The position numbers and the translations under genes are program-made. Positions 7,488 to 16,076 of a stretch of 19,194 nt of DNA are shown here, piece after piece. The stretch is from CAZNDN01 sp964571815 (GTDB lineage Bacteria > Fibrobacterota > Chitinivibrionia > Chitinivibrionales > WJKA01), in the NCBI GenBank assembly GCA_964571815.1, contig CAZNDN010000078.1, forward strand, positions 1 to 19,194. Reading direction: 5' to 3'. The notes under the pieces are model-generated. The model was given only the letters and a program-made list of their open reading frames with translations. It made no database searches and was not told the DNA's origin. The stretch's first letter is position 1. Each line of letters opens with the position of its first letter.

Positions 7488-8858
7488 TCAGCTCTGCCGT
7501 GCCTGGTTCGGTGCGGGGCGTTGCGCCGGGCTCACCGGACCGCGCCGACGATCGATTGCATAGCACGACCCGTCCATACTCTTCACGTGCTTCTTGACCT
7601 CCGTAGCGATCTGAATCATCTCGGCATGACGGCGGAACGGGCGTACCTTATTGGTTACGATTGCAATCGAAATGCTCATCAACGGGAAGCGCTGTCGCTC
7701 ACCACGCCGATTGATCGACTCGATAAATCCGTTCCGCGCGTCCACACTGTTGTAAAACTGATAGATTCCCCGGTCAAACGTGGTTATGAAGGCCTTGGCG
7801 AAAGCTTCCCAGTACTCGTAGTCGCACACAACGACGAAATCGTCGCCGCCCTCGTGCCCCAGGAAGACACCCTTCATGTCGTTGCGTTTTGCCACGGCAA
7901 GGAGGCAGTCGCGCGTATACAGGATAGCTTCATCCCCCTTCGTGAACCCGTACTTGTCGTTGTATGCCTTGAAGTTGTCCAGGTCGCAGTACAGCACACA
8001 GATTATCTCGTTCTGGGCCAGGCGATCGTCGATATACTTGGCGATACTGAGATTGCCGGGCAGTCCCGTGAGCGGATTCGCCCCCTTTGCTTCGTCGCGC
8101 ATCCTCTGCAGCGCCACACTCATTTCGTTGAAAGAAGATGCCAGCCTGCCGATCTCATCGTCGCGCACAATGGGTACGCGAATGTCCAGCTCGCCCTGCG
8201 CAATCGAGTTGGTGGCGTCGTTGAGCTTGCGCAGCGGCAACAAAACCATCTTGGATAAGAGCCATGCAAATCCGACGTGTACCACAATAACCAGAACGGC
8301 AATCAGCAGGCACTGGCGGAACAGATGCCGCATTGCCTCGTCGATATCCTTCATTCGCACCTTCGCGAAGACCACGCCTATCTTGTCGACCCCGAAGGTA
8401 AAGGGTATATACAGGTCGATTGTCTTGCTCTTCTTGTTGAGGCTGTGGTAGAAGAGCTTGTCTTCAAACCCGCGTTTGGTGATAGCCATATTTATCATCT
8501 TGAGGTCGTGCGTTGTCGCCTCTTCTTTGTCGGTAGTCTCATTCCCTTGCACGTCCACGAACACTTCCCCGCCTTCACTGAAAATCGTCATGTCGTTGAT
8601 TCCCAGCGACACGGCCTCCTTGAGAATCTTGTTGACAGTGGTGCTTGAAAGGCCGCCCTTCCCGCCATCGAGCACGTTGTCGATACGGTACTTGAGACTG
8701 GATCCCTTGTGCTGGCTGCTGAGAATGGCATTGTCACGAATCAAATCGGTCTGATTCTCGTAGACCATCATGTTGAAAATCGTAATATTGATGATCGTGA
8801 CGAACACGTACACGGTCACCGTTTTAAACGTGATGGATTTCGCGTTCAGCTTCTTCAT
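7488..8858 (-). CDS. Membrane HAMP-GGDEF protein with GGDDF signature
   Basis: A 456-residue signalling protein. It has TM1 at about 12-33, a periplasmic sensor region at 34-182, TM2 at about 183-207, HAMP at about 203-256 (LLPLRKLNDATNSIAQGELDIRV) and a GGDEF domain at about 260-430. The GGDEF part keeps NPLTGLPGN at 261-269, DLDNFKAYNDKYGF around 292-305, and GGDDF at 337-341. The usual fourth residue Glu is Asp, so it may be an active, weak or GTP-binding-only cyclase. No RxxD inhibitory site is seen five residues before the motif. The start at 8858 follows GGAGGA; upstream ORF sequence to 8984 looks like the mRNA leader. A sigma70-like promoter and a structured 5' leader of about 210 nt precede it. 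It may make or sense cyclic di-GMP controlling motility or surface traits. Confidence 0.88.
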   Translation of the reverse strand: MKKLNAKSITFKTVTVYVFVTIINITIFNMMVYENQTDLIRDNAILSSQHKGSSLKYRIDNVLDGGKGGLSSTTVNKILKEAVSLGINDMTIFSEGGEVFVDVQGNETTDKEEATTHDLKMINMAITKRGFEDKLFYHSLNKKSKTIDLYIPFTFGVDKIGVVFAKVRMKDIDEAMRHLFRQCLLIAVLVIVVHVGFAWLLSKMVLLPLRKLNDATNSIAQGELDIRVPIVRDDEIGRLASSFNEMSVALQRMRDEAKGANPLTGLPGNLSIAKYIDDRLAQNEIICVLYCDLDNFKAYNDKYGFTKGDEAILYTRDCLLAVAKRNDMKGVFLGHEGGDDFVVVCDYEYWEAFAKAFITTFDRGIYQFYNSVDARNGFIESINRRGERQRFPLMSISIAIVTNKVRPFRRHAEMIQIATEVKKHVKSMDGSCYAIDRRRGPVSPAQRPAPNQARQS

Positions 8859-9067
8859 GAGACGAAATTCCTCCCCCCCGCACACTCGCGGGAGGGCGCC
8901 GGTCAGCGCGTTGTTCTCCGGGCCGCCGCACCGAGCTGAAAGCAGGTATACGGAGAAACCTCCGTACAACACAGATCGCCGCACGGAGACACATACTCCC
9001 GCTTCCGGAGATACCCGGTGTCCCGGAAAAGCGGAGCATACCGCCTAACCGGCCTCACCGGCGGGTT
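8859..9067 (-). promoter_or_regulatory. Structured 5' leader of the GGDEF mRNA
   Basis: The ~210-nt predicted leader holds four stem elements, read on the minus strand. First, CCGCC/GGCGG near the 5' end. Second, a long bulged hairpin joining 9033-9039 to 8993-8999, continued inward by GCTT/AAGC and CCGG/CCGG. Third, TACGGAG with CTCCGTA (8949-8955 with 8960-8966). Fourth, CCCTCCCGC with GCGGGGGGG (8888-8896 with 8873-8881, one U-G pair), which runs straight into the GGAGGA ribosome binding site. A second CTCCGT copy (8983-8988) can pair with the same ACGGAG (8960-8965) used in the third hairpin, giving two exclusive folds. I do not recognise a known riboswitch. GC-rich DNA folds easily, so this remains a candidate. 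Confidence 0.4.
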
Positions 9068-9073
9068 ACGTTT

Positions 9074-9102
9074 ATGATACAGTTCCTCTCTGCGGGTGTC
9101 AA
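9074..9102 (-). promoter_or_regulatory. Sigma70-type promoter for the GGDEF - TPR/TonB-C unit
   Basis: On the minus strand, a perfect -35 TTGACA (9102-9097) is followed by a 17-base spacer and a -10 TATCAT (9079-9074; five of six consensus bases). Transcription would start near 9067. The -35 overlaps the stop codon of the response regulator, so the downstream genes can be transcribed separately from the upstream regulatory operon. Confidence 0.7.
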
Positions 9103-10484
9103 GGCACTTCTTCGCGGCCTGGAGAGACGACGCGGGCGGGAGCGGAGAGGTCGTATTCATTGAGTTTGTTGCGGAGCGTGCGTATCGAGATACCCAGCAT
9201 CCGGGCCGCTCTGGTACGATTGTCGCCGCAATGAGCAAGGGTACGGAGAATCAGCTCCTTCTCGGCTTCCGACACGGTCATGCCGGGCCTGAAAACCGCA
9301 TCGGCCTTCTTCTCCCCGGGCCCCTGACCGCCCCGCAGCAAATCAACCGGAATGCGACCGCTGCGCGTAAGCACTACCGCGCGCTCGATCGTATTCTCCA
9401 ACTCCCGGATATTGCCCGGCCAGCGACGATCCAGAAGAGCCCGCATGCCGCCCTCATCGAGCCCCTCGACGCTGAAGCCGTTCTCATCGTTGTACTTGGA
9501 AACGAAATGCTCGGCAAGCTGTTGAATATCTTCCGTGCGCTCGCGGAGCGGAGGAAGATTGATGTGAAAGACGTTCAGACGATAGTAGAGGTCCTCCCTG
9601 AACCTCCCCTCGGAAACTTCGGCATCCAGATCTCGATTGGTAGTTGCCACCACGCGCACATCGACCCCCACCGGCTCCTCCCCCCCTACTTTCGCCACCT
9701 CCCGCTCCTGAAGCACCCTCAGGAGTTTTGCCTGCACCGAAACGGGCATCTCGGCTATTTCGTCGAGCAGAAGGGTACCGCCCGAGGCCAACTCGAACTT
9801 CCCCCGCTTCTGTTTCAGCGCTCCGGTGAATGCACCCTTTTCGTGCCCGAAAAGCTCCGATTCGATCAGCCCCTCAGGCAGCGCCGCGCAGTTAATCTTG
9901 ACAAACGGACCGTTGCGACGCCGGCTCATGTAGTGAATTGCCCTGGCGATCAACTCCTTGCCGGTGCCCGATTCCCCGGAGACCAGACAGGTGGAACGGC
10001 TGACCGCAACCTTGTCCAGCAGGTCCCTGATTTCGCGGATCGCGCGGCACGACCCCACACAGGTCCACTGCTTGTGCAGTTGCGAACGAAGCTGCTCGTT
10101 TTCGGTCATGAGACTGCGGTAGCTCAGCAGGTGCTCGACAATAATCTCCAGTTCCTCGGTGACATTGGGCGCTTTCTGTATGTAGTCGGTTGCCCCCTTC
10201 TTCATCGCCTCAACCGCCGTAGTGACGTCGCCAAAAGCCGTTATCATCAGGAAAGGGATATCGTTGTCGCTTTCACGGATTTTCTGTACCAGCTCAAGCC
10301 CCGACATCCCCGGCATTTTCATGTCCGCCACGATCAGGTCGTACCCGCCGCGCTCCAACGCCGCCAGCGCTTCCGTACCCCGCGAGGCGGCGTCAAGCTC
10401 ACAGCCTTTCCGTCGAAGCACCTCCACGACCGAATCCCGAAACAACTCGTCGTCGTCTACAACAAGAATCTTCGGTTTCTCCAT
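9099..10484 (-). CDS. NtrC-family sigma54-dependent response regulator
   Basis: A 461-residue transcription activator with three domains. Receiver (1-120): acidic pocket Asp10/Asp11, phosphoacceptor Asp54 (IVADMKMPG) and Lys104. AAA+ sigma54-interaction domain (about 140-370): Walker A GESGTGKE at 170-177, the sigma54-contacting GAFTGA at 217-222, Walker B LLLDEI at 238-243, and the arginine-finger region FREDLYYRLNVF. Fis-type HTH (about 420-445): NRTRAARMLGISIRTLRNKL. All catalytic motifs are intact, so it should activate RpoN promoters. The start at 10484 follows AAGGAAG. It is the last gene of the fapA-like operon and lies 51 bases after its likely partner kinase. FlgR/FlrC-type regulators of flagellar sigma54 genes have this architecture, and the neighbours support that role, but it is not proven. 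Confidence 0.95.
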   Translation of the reverse strand: MEKPKILVVDDDELFRDSVVEVLRRKGCELDAASRGTEALAALERGGYDLIVADMKMPGMSGLELVQKIRESDNDIPFLMITAFGDVTTAVEAMKKGATDYIQKAPNVTEELEIIVEHLLSYRSLMTENEQLRSQLHKQWTCVGSCRAIREIRDLLDKVAVSRSTCLVSGESGTGKELIARAIHYMSRRRNGPFVKINCAALPEGLIESELFGHEKGAFTGALKQKRGKFELASGGTLLLDEIAEMPVSVQAKLLRVLQEREVAKVGGEEPVGVDVRVVATTNRDLDAEVSEGRFREDLYYRLNVFHINLPPLRERTEDIQQLAEHFVSKYNDENGFSVEGLDEGGMRALLDRRWPGNIRELENTIERAVVLTRSGRIPVDLLRGGQGPGEKKADAVFRPGMTVSEAEKELILRTLAHCGDNRTRAARMLGISIRTLRNKLNEYDLSAPARVVSPGREEVP

Positions 10485-10535
10485 ACCACTTCCTTCCGTG
10501 CCGCCGAGTTCGCCGGCGCCGGCGTCTCCGGCCCG

Positions 10536-11798
10536 CTACCGCGCACCCGGCATGAACACCCGCGCGATGGTCCCCCGCCCCGGGGTACTGTTGATGTCGA
10601 TATGAGCCGACTGGTACTCGAGCAGCTTCTTGACAATAGCCAACCCCAGCCCCGTTCCGTTGGTCCTGGTCGTGAAAAAGGGGTCGAAGATCTTTGCAAG
10701 AACTTCTTCGGGAATCCCCTCGCCGTTGTCTTCGATGGAGAAGCTCACGTATCCCCCGGTCGTTTCGCGCGGCGGATCGATGCTCACGCTGAGGCTCCCC
10801 CCCTCGGCCATGGCCTGCAGTGCGTTGAAACAGAGATTCATCACTACCTGATGCAGTTTCTCGGGATCGGCCCGCACAAGAATCGACCTGTCGCCGTCCC
10901 ACCTTCTTTGCACGATCACATCGCGGCCGAGTCGCTCAATCTCAATCTCGACAAAATTGACAATCTCGGTCAGGACCTCGTGAAGATTGACGTCGCGAAC
11001 CTGCGCCTTGACCGGCCGACAGTATACCAGGAGGCTGGAGACGATTCGATTGAGCCGGGACAGCCCCTCCACAATCCGATCGAGTGTTTTCTTCCGGGGG
11101 TCGTCGGCATCAAGGTCCCGCTGCAAGACCCCCGCCCATATACCCATCGCTCCGAGCGGATTGCGGATCTCGTGCGCCACCGTTGCCGACATCTCTCCCA
11201 GTGCGGCCATGGCCCTCGTCTGTTGCATCTCTTCTTCGAGCTCTTTCAGTCGTGAGATGTCACTGAATATTTCCACCGCCCCCAGGAGCCGTCCCGAGGG
11301 GTCCCGCAGCAGGGCCGTCTGAAACGACACGGGTATCGGATGCTGCTGCTTGTGCCAGATCACCTTCTCCTCCCGCTTCAACTCCCGCCCCGTCCGCAAC
11401 GTGTGAAGCAGGCTCATGTGAGGCTGCACGCCCCGCTGAAACAACTCGGCATACGACTTGCCTTTCACCTCATCTTCGGCAAAACCGGTCGTCTCCTCAG
11501 CCGCCTTGTTGAACAACGTCATGGTACCCATCACGTCAATGCCGATCACGCCGTTGTTCATGCTCTGGAGGATACTGCCCAGAAATGTCTGAGTTTCTTC
11601 CTCTTTCCTGAGACTCTCGGCGAGCGCCTCGTTCTTTCTGTCAAGCTCAAGGTTTACTTTGCGGAAATCCTCCCGCATGGATTCATAGGCGTTGCTCAGT
11701 TTCTCGGCTCGTCGCTGGAACTGCTCGAACGCCGCTCGAAGCGTTTCGACGGCCTCTGCCGACTCGGCGCCTCCGCCTGTCCGTCCCCGATCGGCCAT
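10536..11798 (-). CDS. Cytoplasmic PAS sensor histidine kinase (NtrB/FlgS-like)
   Basis: A 420-residue soluble histidine kinase with no membrane segment. Residues 15-70 are strongly helical and coiled-coil-like. A PAS domain spans about 72-185 (ILQSMNNGVIGID...FNKAAEETTGF...EIFSDISRLKELEEEM). HisKA has the phosphorylated His209 in HEIRNPLG. HATPase_c has the N box at 321-325, G1 DNGEGI at 357-362, the F box FDPFFTT at 371-377 and the G2 box GTGLGLAIV at 381-389. Its start overlaps the stop of the FlgN/FliT-like gene (TGATG), preceded by GGAG. Cytoplasmic PAS kinases paired with NtrC-class regulators include FlgS and FleS/FlrB in flagellar control. The RR gene follows. The signal it senses is unknown. 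Confidence 0.93.
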   Translation of the reverse strand: MADRGRTGGGAESAEAVETLRAAFEQFQRRAEKLSNAYESMREDFRKVNLELDRKNEALAESLRKEEETQTFLGSILQSMNNGVIGIDVMGTMTLFNKAAEETTGFAEDEVKGKSYAELFQRGVQPHMSLLHTLRTGRELKREEKVIWHKQQHPIPVSFQTALLRDPSGRLLGAVEIFSDISRLKELEEEMQQTRAMAALGEMSATVAHEIRNPLGAMGIWAGVLQRDLDADDPRKKTLDRIVEGLSRLNRIVSSLLVYCRPVKAQVRDVNLHEVLTEIVNFVEIEIERLGRDVIVQRRWDGDRSILVRADPEKLHQVVMNLCFNALQAMAEGGSLSVSIDPPRETTGGYVSFSIEDNGEGIPEEVLAKIFDPFFTTRTNGTGLGLAIVKKLLEYQSAHIDINSTPGRGTIARVFMPGAR

Positions 11799-12193
11799 CA
11801 GGACTCCGCCTCGTTTTCGGAAACCGCGCGCTGCACGTATCGCTTGAGCTGTTCTTCTCCGTCGAGGAACCCGCGTATCGCCTGCTCGGTCCGCCCCAGC
11901 ACATCATCCAGCTCGGCGCGTGCCGGGCTCGGCCCGATCTGACTCTTGCGCCGCTGCCACTGCTCGATCAACCCTTCCATACGTCCCCGTTCGTCAACGA
12001 TCCTGTCAAGAAGCCCCTGCTTGCGCTCCAGCAACTCCATGGCCCCCGAAAGGTCCCCACGGGAGAGCACGACAATGCTCAATGCCTTCCGCGCCGTCTC
12101 CTCAAGCTCGGTGTACCACGAGAGCTGAGTCCGGTAGGAGGCGAGAAGACGATGGACCAGGGATTGGTCGTCAATGCGCGCACCCTCGGTCAT
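11798..12193 (-). CDS. Small helical protein, possible FlgN/FliT-type flagellar chaperone
   Basis: A 131-residue, almost entirely helical protein with heptad-like Leu/Ile spacing (for example LLERKQGLLDRIVDERGRMEGLIEQW). The pattern of an N-terminal helix with WYTELEETARKAL, a loop with GDLSGAMELLERKQ, and a further Arg/Glu-rich helix resembles FlgN or FliT export chaperones, which hold filament or hook-associated proteins in the cytoplasm. It has no signal peptide. The start at 12193 is chosen from the GGGAG site 7 bases upstream; the longer reading frame to 12391 only overlaps the preceding TPR gene. It overlaps the kinase gene by one base (TGATG), so coupling is likely. The match is by composition and pattern; other coiled-coil functions remain possible. 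Confidence 0.6.
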   Translation of the reverse strand: MTEGARIDDQSLVHRLLASYRTQLSWYTELEETARKALSIVVLSRGDLSGAMELLERKQGLLDRIVDERGRMEGLIEQWQRRKSQIGPSPARAELDDVLGRTEQAIRGFLDGEEQLKRYVQRAVSENEAES

Positions 12194-12233
12194 CGCGCAT
12201 CTCCCGCTTCCGCACATCGGTATGCGAAGAAGA

Positions 12234-14183
12234 TCATCGCAGGATGGCCTGGTATTCGTGCTCCCAAATCGTGTCCTCAAGCTTCCACTGAGCCTGCCGG
12301 GCCCAGTAGTCCTCGGGATGTTGATCGATAAGTTCCCGGTAGGTATCGATCGCCTTGCGATAACGACCGGCGTTCTTGTGGATGTTGGCAATCTGGAAGA
12401 TCCCCCATGGGGTCTCCTGGAATGAAGGGTATTTCCTCGTTGCCTTACGGTAGTAATCGAACGCCTCGTCGTACTTCTTCTCTCGATAGAGATGATCGGC
12501 TATCTTGTAGTAGCTGTCGGGAACACGAACGAACAGCCCGTGGGCTTCCCCTTCGCTGAGGGCCTCCCGGAAATGCTTCAACGCCCTGCCCGGGTTCGAG
12601 ATCTCCAGGTAACCGTTTCCCAACTTGTATTCCGCATGCACGCGATCGGTCGGTGCGGCGGCCAGTGAAGCGGCCTGCAGGTAGGCATCAACCGCCTTCT
12701 TCGGGTTCTCCATGTCCATGAAAGCATCACCCAGCTTTTCGTAAGCCCGTCCTCTCCAGGGGTGCGAGGCATGGGATCGTATAAAACGCCTGAAAAGCCG
12801 TTCGGCGGAACCGCTCTCGCCGCGTTCAAGCAGGGAAAGCGCAAGAAAAAACAAGCTTCTCGGAGCCAGGCTGTGCGAAGGATACCGGTCGAGTAGTTGG
12901 CGGTACTGGTTTTCCGCGTCGGCGTACAGCCGTAATTTCATGTAGCAGGTCCCGATGTTGTATACGCAGTGAGCCGCCACGTCGCCGGCCGGATGAGCAA
13001 CCTGGACCTTCTTGAATTCCTTGATCGCCCCATCGTAGTTGCCGGTCCGAAACCGTTTCAGCCCCTCCAGCATCGCCTGCCCGGGATCGGTCAGGGTGTC
13101 GACAAGAACCATGGTAAGAAGTGAATCGATACGTACTTCAATGGGCGCGTACTCGGTCCGAGGTCCCACCTTCTCCACTTCCTTCCGCAGCGCGTCCCGG
13201 CCGATACTCTCAATGTCCAGCGGCTTTTCGGCCGTCGGTGACGGTTGGGCCGAGCGGTATTTCTCGATGAGACTGCGCGCCTCTTCCCTGCCCGCTTCAT
13301 AGTCGGTCGCCGCGATATACGCCCGAAGGTGCTCGACAGCCTTACCATATTCGCCGTCCTCCCCGTGAATCTTGCCCAGATAGAAGTGAGCGTTGTATCC
13401 CAGTTCCGGATAGTCCAGCGCCCTGGAGAAGTTGATCTTCGCCATGTCGTTCTGCCCCTTGCGACGTCTGATCAATCCGGCGTAGTAGTAGGCCCCGGGG
13501 TGTCCCGGCTGGAGGGAGAGGCATTTGCGCAGATGTTGTATCGCAGCATCGTACTCTCCCTCGCCGTAAAGCTCTACCCCCTTCCTGAATTCCTTCTCTG
13601 CCGCCGCATTCGATCGCCCCGCCGCCCGGCGTCCCGTCGTGGTCCCCTTCGAAGTCGACGCACTCGACTCGGCACGCCCCGCCGGCTTTTCGGCCGCGGC
13701 CTCTTGACGGGTCGGAGCCTCCTTGCCGGTCACCTTCGCGATCAACCCGTCTATTCGAGCCTGAATGCTGTCACGCTCGGCCGGATCACATGCCTGCTGG
13801 TAAAGCTGCAGCTCCATGATTGCCTTCTGATACTGGCGATCCTCCTCGTATGCCTCGGCAAGCAGCTTGTGCGCCTTGCTCCATCCGGGATTGTACGTCA
13901 GCGCCTTCTTCAGGTTGTATATCACCAGTCGCGGCCTTCCTTGCCGCTTGCGTATTCGAGCCAGATTCATGTAGGCGTTGTAGTTGTCGGGATAGGCGGC
14001 GAGAACCTTTCGAAACTCTTCCACCGCCTGCTCGAGCCTGTTCTCGCGCATGTACTTGATCCCGAGACGGTAGTGTATGTAGTCCCCGGCTTCTTCCCCG
14101 AACAGCCCCGTCGCCGCAACGACAACAGCCGCCGGAATGATGTACCGCCCTCCACCGAATAACCCGCCGGCGCTCCGCTTCAT
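12234..14183 (-). CDS. Large exported TPR-repeat protein
   Basis: A protein of about 649 residues. A signal peptide or anchor is at the start: MKRS, Arg13, then IIPAAVVVAATGLFG. TPR motifs come in three blocks: about 35-130 (YMRENRLEQAVEEFRKVLAAYPDNYNAYMNLARI), about 195-290 (LYGEGEYDAAIQHLRKCLSLQPGHPGAYYYAGLI) and about 385-645 (YREKKYDEAFDYYRKATRKYPS). An Ala/Thr/Ser/Gly-rich linker (160-195) separates the first two. Start 14183 gives a normal signal-peptide layout; ATG 14222 has a better GAGGG site and would add 13 residues. It sits between the fapA-like gene and the FlgN/FliT-like gene, with a 40-base gap to the latter. A scaffold role at the envelope or flagellum is inferred from TPRs and position only. 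Confidence 0.8.
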   Translation of the reverse strand: MKRSAGGLFGGGRYIIPAAVVVAATGLFGEEAGDYIHYRLGIKYMRENRLEQAVEEFRKVLAAYPDNYNAYMNLARIRKRQGRPRLVIYNLKKALTYNPGWSKAHKLLAEAYEEDRQYQKAIMELQLYQQACDPAERDSIQARIDGLIAKVTGKEAPTRQEAAAEKPAGRAESSASTSKGTTTGRRAAGRSNAAAEKEFRKGVELYGEGEYDAAIQHLRKCLSLQPGHPGAYYYAGLIRRRKGQNDMAKINFSRALDYPELGYNAHFYLGKIHGEDGEYGKAVEHLRAYIAATDYEAGREEARSLIEKYRSAQPSPTAEKPLDIESIGRDALRKEVEKVGPRTEYAPIEVRIDSLLTMVLVDTLTDPGQAMLEGLKRFRTGNYDGAIKEFKKVQVAHPAGDVAAHCVYNIGTCYMKLRLYADAENQYRQLLDRYPSHSLAPRSLFFLALSLLERGESGSAERLFRRFIRSHASHPWRGRAYEKLGDAFMDMENPKKAVDAYLQAASLAAAPTDRVHAEYKLGNGYLEISNPGRALKHFREALSEGEAHGLFVRVPDSYYKIADHLYREKKYDEAFDYYRKATRKYPSFQETPWGIFQIANIHKNAGRYRKAIDTYRELIDQHPEDYWARQAQWKLEDTIWEHEYQAILR

Positions 14184-14259
14184 TGTTGCCCCCACTGCTC
14201 GTATCTCCTTGTCCTGCCGCATGATGCCCTCATACCGCATCCCCAAAAATACAGCAGTG

Positions 14260-15669
14260 TCAGTTGTCGCCGTCGACTGTGCCGCCGCCCCGCCGCTCGG
14301 CGGCAAACGAAACCTTGATCCCATTGTCTCCGTGAGAGAAAACAACGTCGCTGTACTTCTTGCGGATTACTCGCTCGAAAGTACCCATTCGAATCAGCGT
14401 TCCGGGAAACACCGTACCGACACCGATAAACGACGGCGGGAAGGCGTCGATACGTTCGGTGATCGAGCTGATTTCCGACTCCAGCGCCTCCAGCTCTTCA
14501 GTCCTCTCCGCGTAGTCCCGGCGCAATCCCTCAAGCTGAGCCAACTGCCGCGGGGACAGTTTCCCCCGGTCGTTCATCCCGTCTCTGACCAGCGCGAACA
14601 TCATCTCCTTGCACCCGCCCCGCGTGTTGGTCAAGGCAGCCAGATTCTTCAACAAACCGTACTTCCGCTTCTGCATCGCGAACGCACCGCCCACCTCCAG
14701 CACGGTCCGTGTCTCAACCGACGAGCCGACACTGGTCAGCTCTATTTTCACTCCGGCATACGCCGTCCCGCCCACAATCGACTTGGCCCGTATCGCTCCG
14801 CCGGCATGAAGCCCGGCATGGATGGCATCTTCGGCCACGACAACATCTCCGCCGGCCTCGGCCCGCATGCGCTCGATGTAGCGAATGGTAAGAGTACCGC
14901 CGGCACTCAGTTTCCTCTTGTCGGAGCCCGATGCTCCCCCGCGTATGTCGAGTGCTCCTTCGGCCGCAATGACGGCATCCTCGACCCCTTTCTCTATGAG
15001 GATATCGCCTTTGGCCTTCACGCAAAAGCCGCCCCTCACCGTCCCGAGGATACGAAGGTCTCCTCTGAAATCGATGTTGCCGGTCGAGTAGTCGACGTCT
15101 CCCCGGATATCCTTTTGACTTCGAACCTCCACTCCACCCCTGTGGTCAATCGTCACGGCTCCCGCGGGCACGGCCACCAGCAGGTTTTCGTCCTCATCGG
15201 AAACCGCGGTGCCGGGACCGACGGCAAGTGGCGTGTCCCCGGGTTGCGGCGGGTTTATGACTCGGCCCGTCACGGTGCGTCCCGGACGCCCCGGTTCGGG
15301 AGGAATATGGCGCACCAGAGGAGTTCCCGCGGCAACGTTGATAATCGTTTGGAGATCGCGGAGGTCAACGCTTCCGTTCTCGAGGCGCCTGGGCGTGCCG
15401 CATCTCGATGTGTCGATCAGATACTCCAACCTTCCCGGACTCCCCGCAGTCGGCTCGCGCCCCCGTGCGATCTCCACGGACCGGCCGCATACCCGTCGCG
15501 TGATAATGCTTTCCAGAAGCTCTTCACGAACGCCGAAAACCACTCCGCCACGACGCAGCGCTTCTTCAATTTCTTCCCGCTCGGGATAGTCCCCATCGCC
15601 GACATCGGAGACTTCAACAAACGCCTTCAGTTCGTCGGACGAAAGATGCACCGCTACACTGGACAACAA
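14260..15669 (-). CDS. FapA/DUF342 family protein (flagellar assembly protein A-like)
   Basis: A protein of about 469 residues. An N-terminal alpha/beta region (VAVHLSSDELKAFVEV, EEIEEALRRGGVVFGV, EGV-like PPEPGRPGRTVTGR) leads into a bactofilin-like right-handed beta-helix. This is built of short Gly/Ala/Val repeats such as GDILIEKGVEDAVIAAEGAL and AGGDVVVAEDAIHAGLHAGG, as in DUF342/FapA. A coiled coil (about 370-407) and a short beta C-terminus follow. FapA in Vibrio vulnificus is linked to flagellar assembly and polar localisation. The start is uncertain. The TTG codons at 15669 or 15666 have AGGAAAGGGG upstream and fit the family N-terminus; GTG 15756 or ATG 15738 would add a Cys/Arg-rich extension that looks non-coding. 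It heads the minus-strand series to the response regulator. Confidence 0.82.
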   Translation of the reverse strand: MLSSVAVHLSSDELKAFVEVSDVGDGDYPEREEIEEALRRGGVVFGVREELLESIITRRVCGRSVEIARGREPTAGSPGRLEYLIDTSRCGTPRRLENGSVDLRDLQTIINVAAGTPLVRHIPPEPGRPGRTVTGRVINPPQPGDTPLAVGPGTAVSDEDENLLVAVPAGAVTIDHRGGVEVRSQKDIRGDVDYSTGNIDFRGDLRILGTVRGGFCVKAKGDILIEKGVEDAVIAAEGALDIRGGASGSDKRKLSAGGTLTIRYIERMRAEAGGDVVVAEDAIHAGLHAGGAIRAKSIVGGTAYAGVKIELTSVGSSVETRTVLEVGGAFAMQKRKYGLLKNLAALTNTRGGCKEMMFALVRDGMNDRGKLSPRQLAQLEGLRRDYAERTEELEALESEISSITERIDAFPPSFIGVGTVFPGTLIRMGTFERVIRKKYSDVVFSHGDNGIKVSFAAERRGGGTVDGDN

Positions 15670-15787
15670 TATCCCCTTTCCTGGTCCATAACGGTCACGG
15701 CACGGTTTGCCCGCCCCCGCGGCACGGCTCTCTCGCATCCACCGGAAACACCGCACACGAAGCGCGACTACCCTCCTATGTACAACA

Positions 15788-15816
15788 ATACTACCATATT
15801 ACAACACGAGCGACAA
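15788..15816 (-). promoter_or_regulatory. Candidate sigma70 promoter for the fapA-like operon
   Basis: On the minus strand, TTGTCG (15816-15811) and TAGTAT (15793-15788) are separated by 17 bases, each matching four of six consensus bases. It points to the fapA-like gene, with a predicted start near 15781. The match is weak, and the region is unusually AT-rich for this window. Confidence 0.3.
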
Positions 15817-16076
15817 GCGCGGAGCCCACCGGCGCCTGTTCACGCGGCCGCAGCCCCCCCCGTCGTCGGCACGCGCCATTGGACCACGCCGTGGAGAGCC
15901 GTCAGGGGGAAGGATTGTATATTGTTCGGTGTGTTTCGAGGCCGGTACCCGGCGAACTCACGGGCGGGATCGATACTCCGGGGTCACTCGTCAAAGCCTT
16001 TCCGGAGCTGTCGACCGAATCGCCGGGCGAAGCCCGCGGAGACCTTCGTCGGCGGTTCGCCGCGGGAGGAGCAGCT

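Noticed and set aside
8859..9067. Known c-di-GMP riboswitch (GEMM class) in front of the GGDEF gene
   Set aside because: I looked for the conserved GEMM core sequence and did not see it. Only unassigned stems are reported.
9096..11255. A 719-codon open frame on the plus strand
   Set aside because: It lies antisense to the clearly homologous response regulator and kinase genes. It has no recognisable domain and reflects high GC content.
13245..14162. A 305-codon plus-strand frame
   Set aside because: It is antisense to the TPR protein with regular repeats and shows no motif of its own.
15657..15758. Short frame from GTG 15758 ending just inside the fapA-like gene
   Set aside because: Its product is Arg/Cys/Gly-rich without features; the AGGAGGG site upstream is far from any start. 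Considered only as an alternative reading of the leader.
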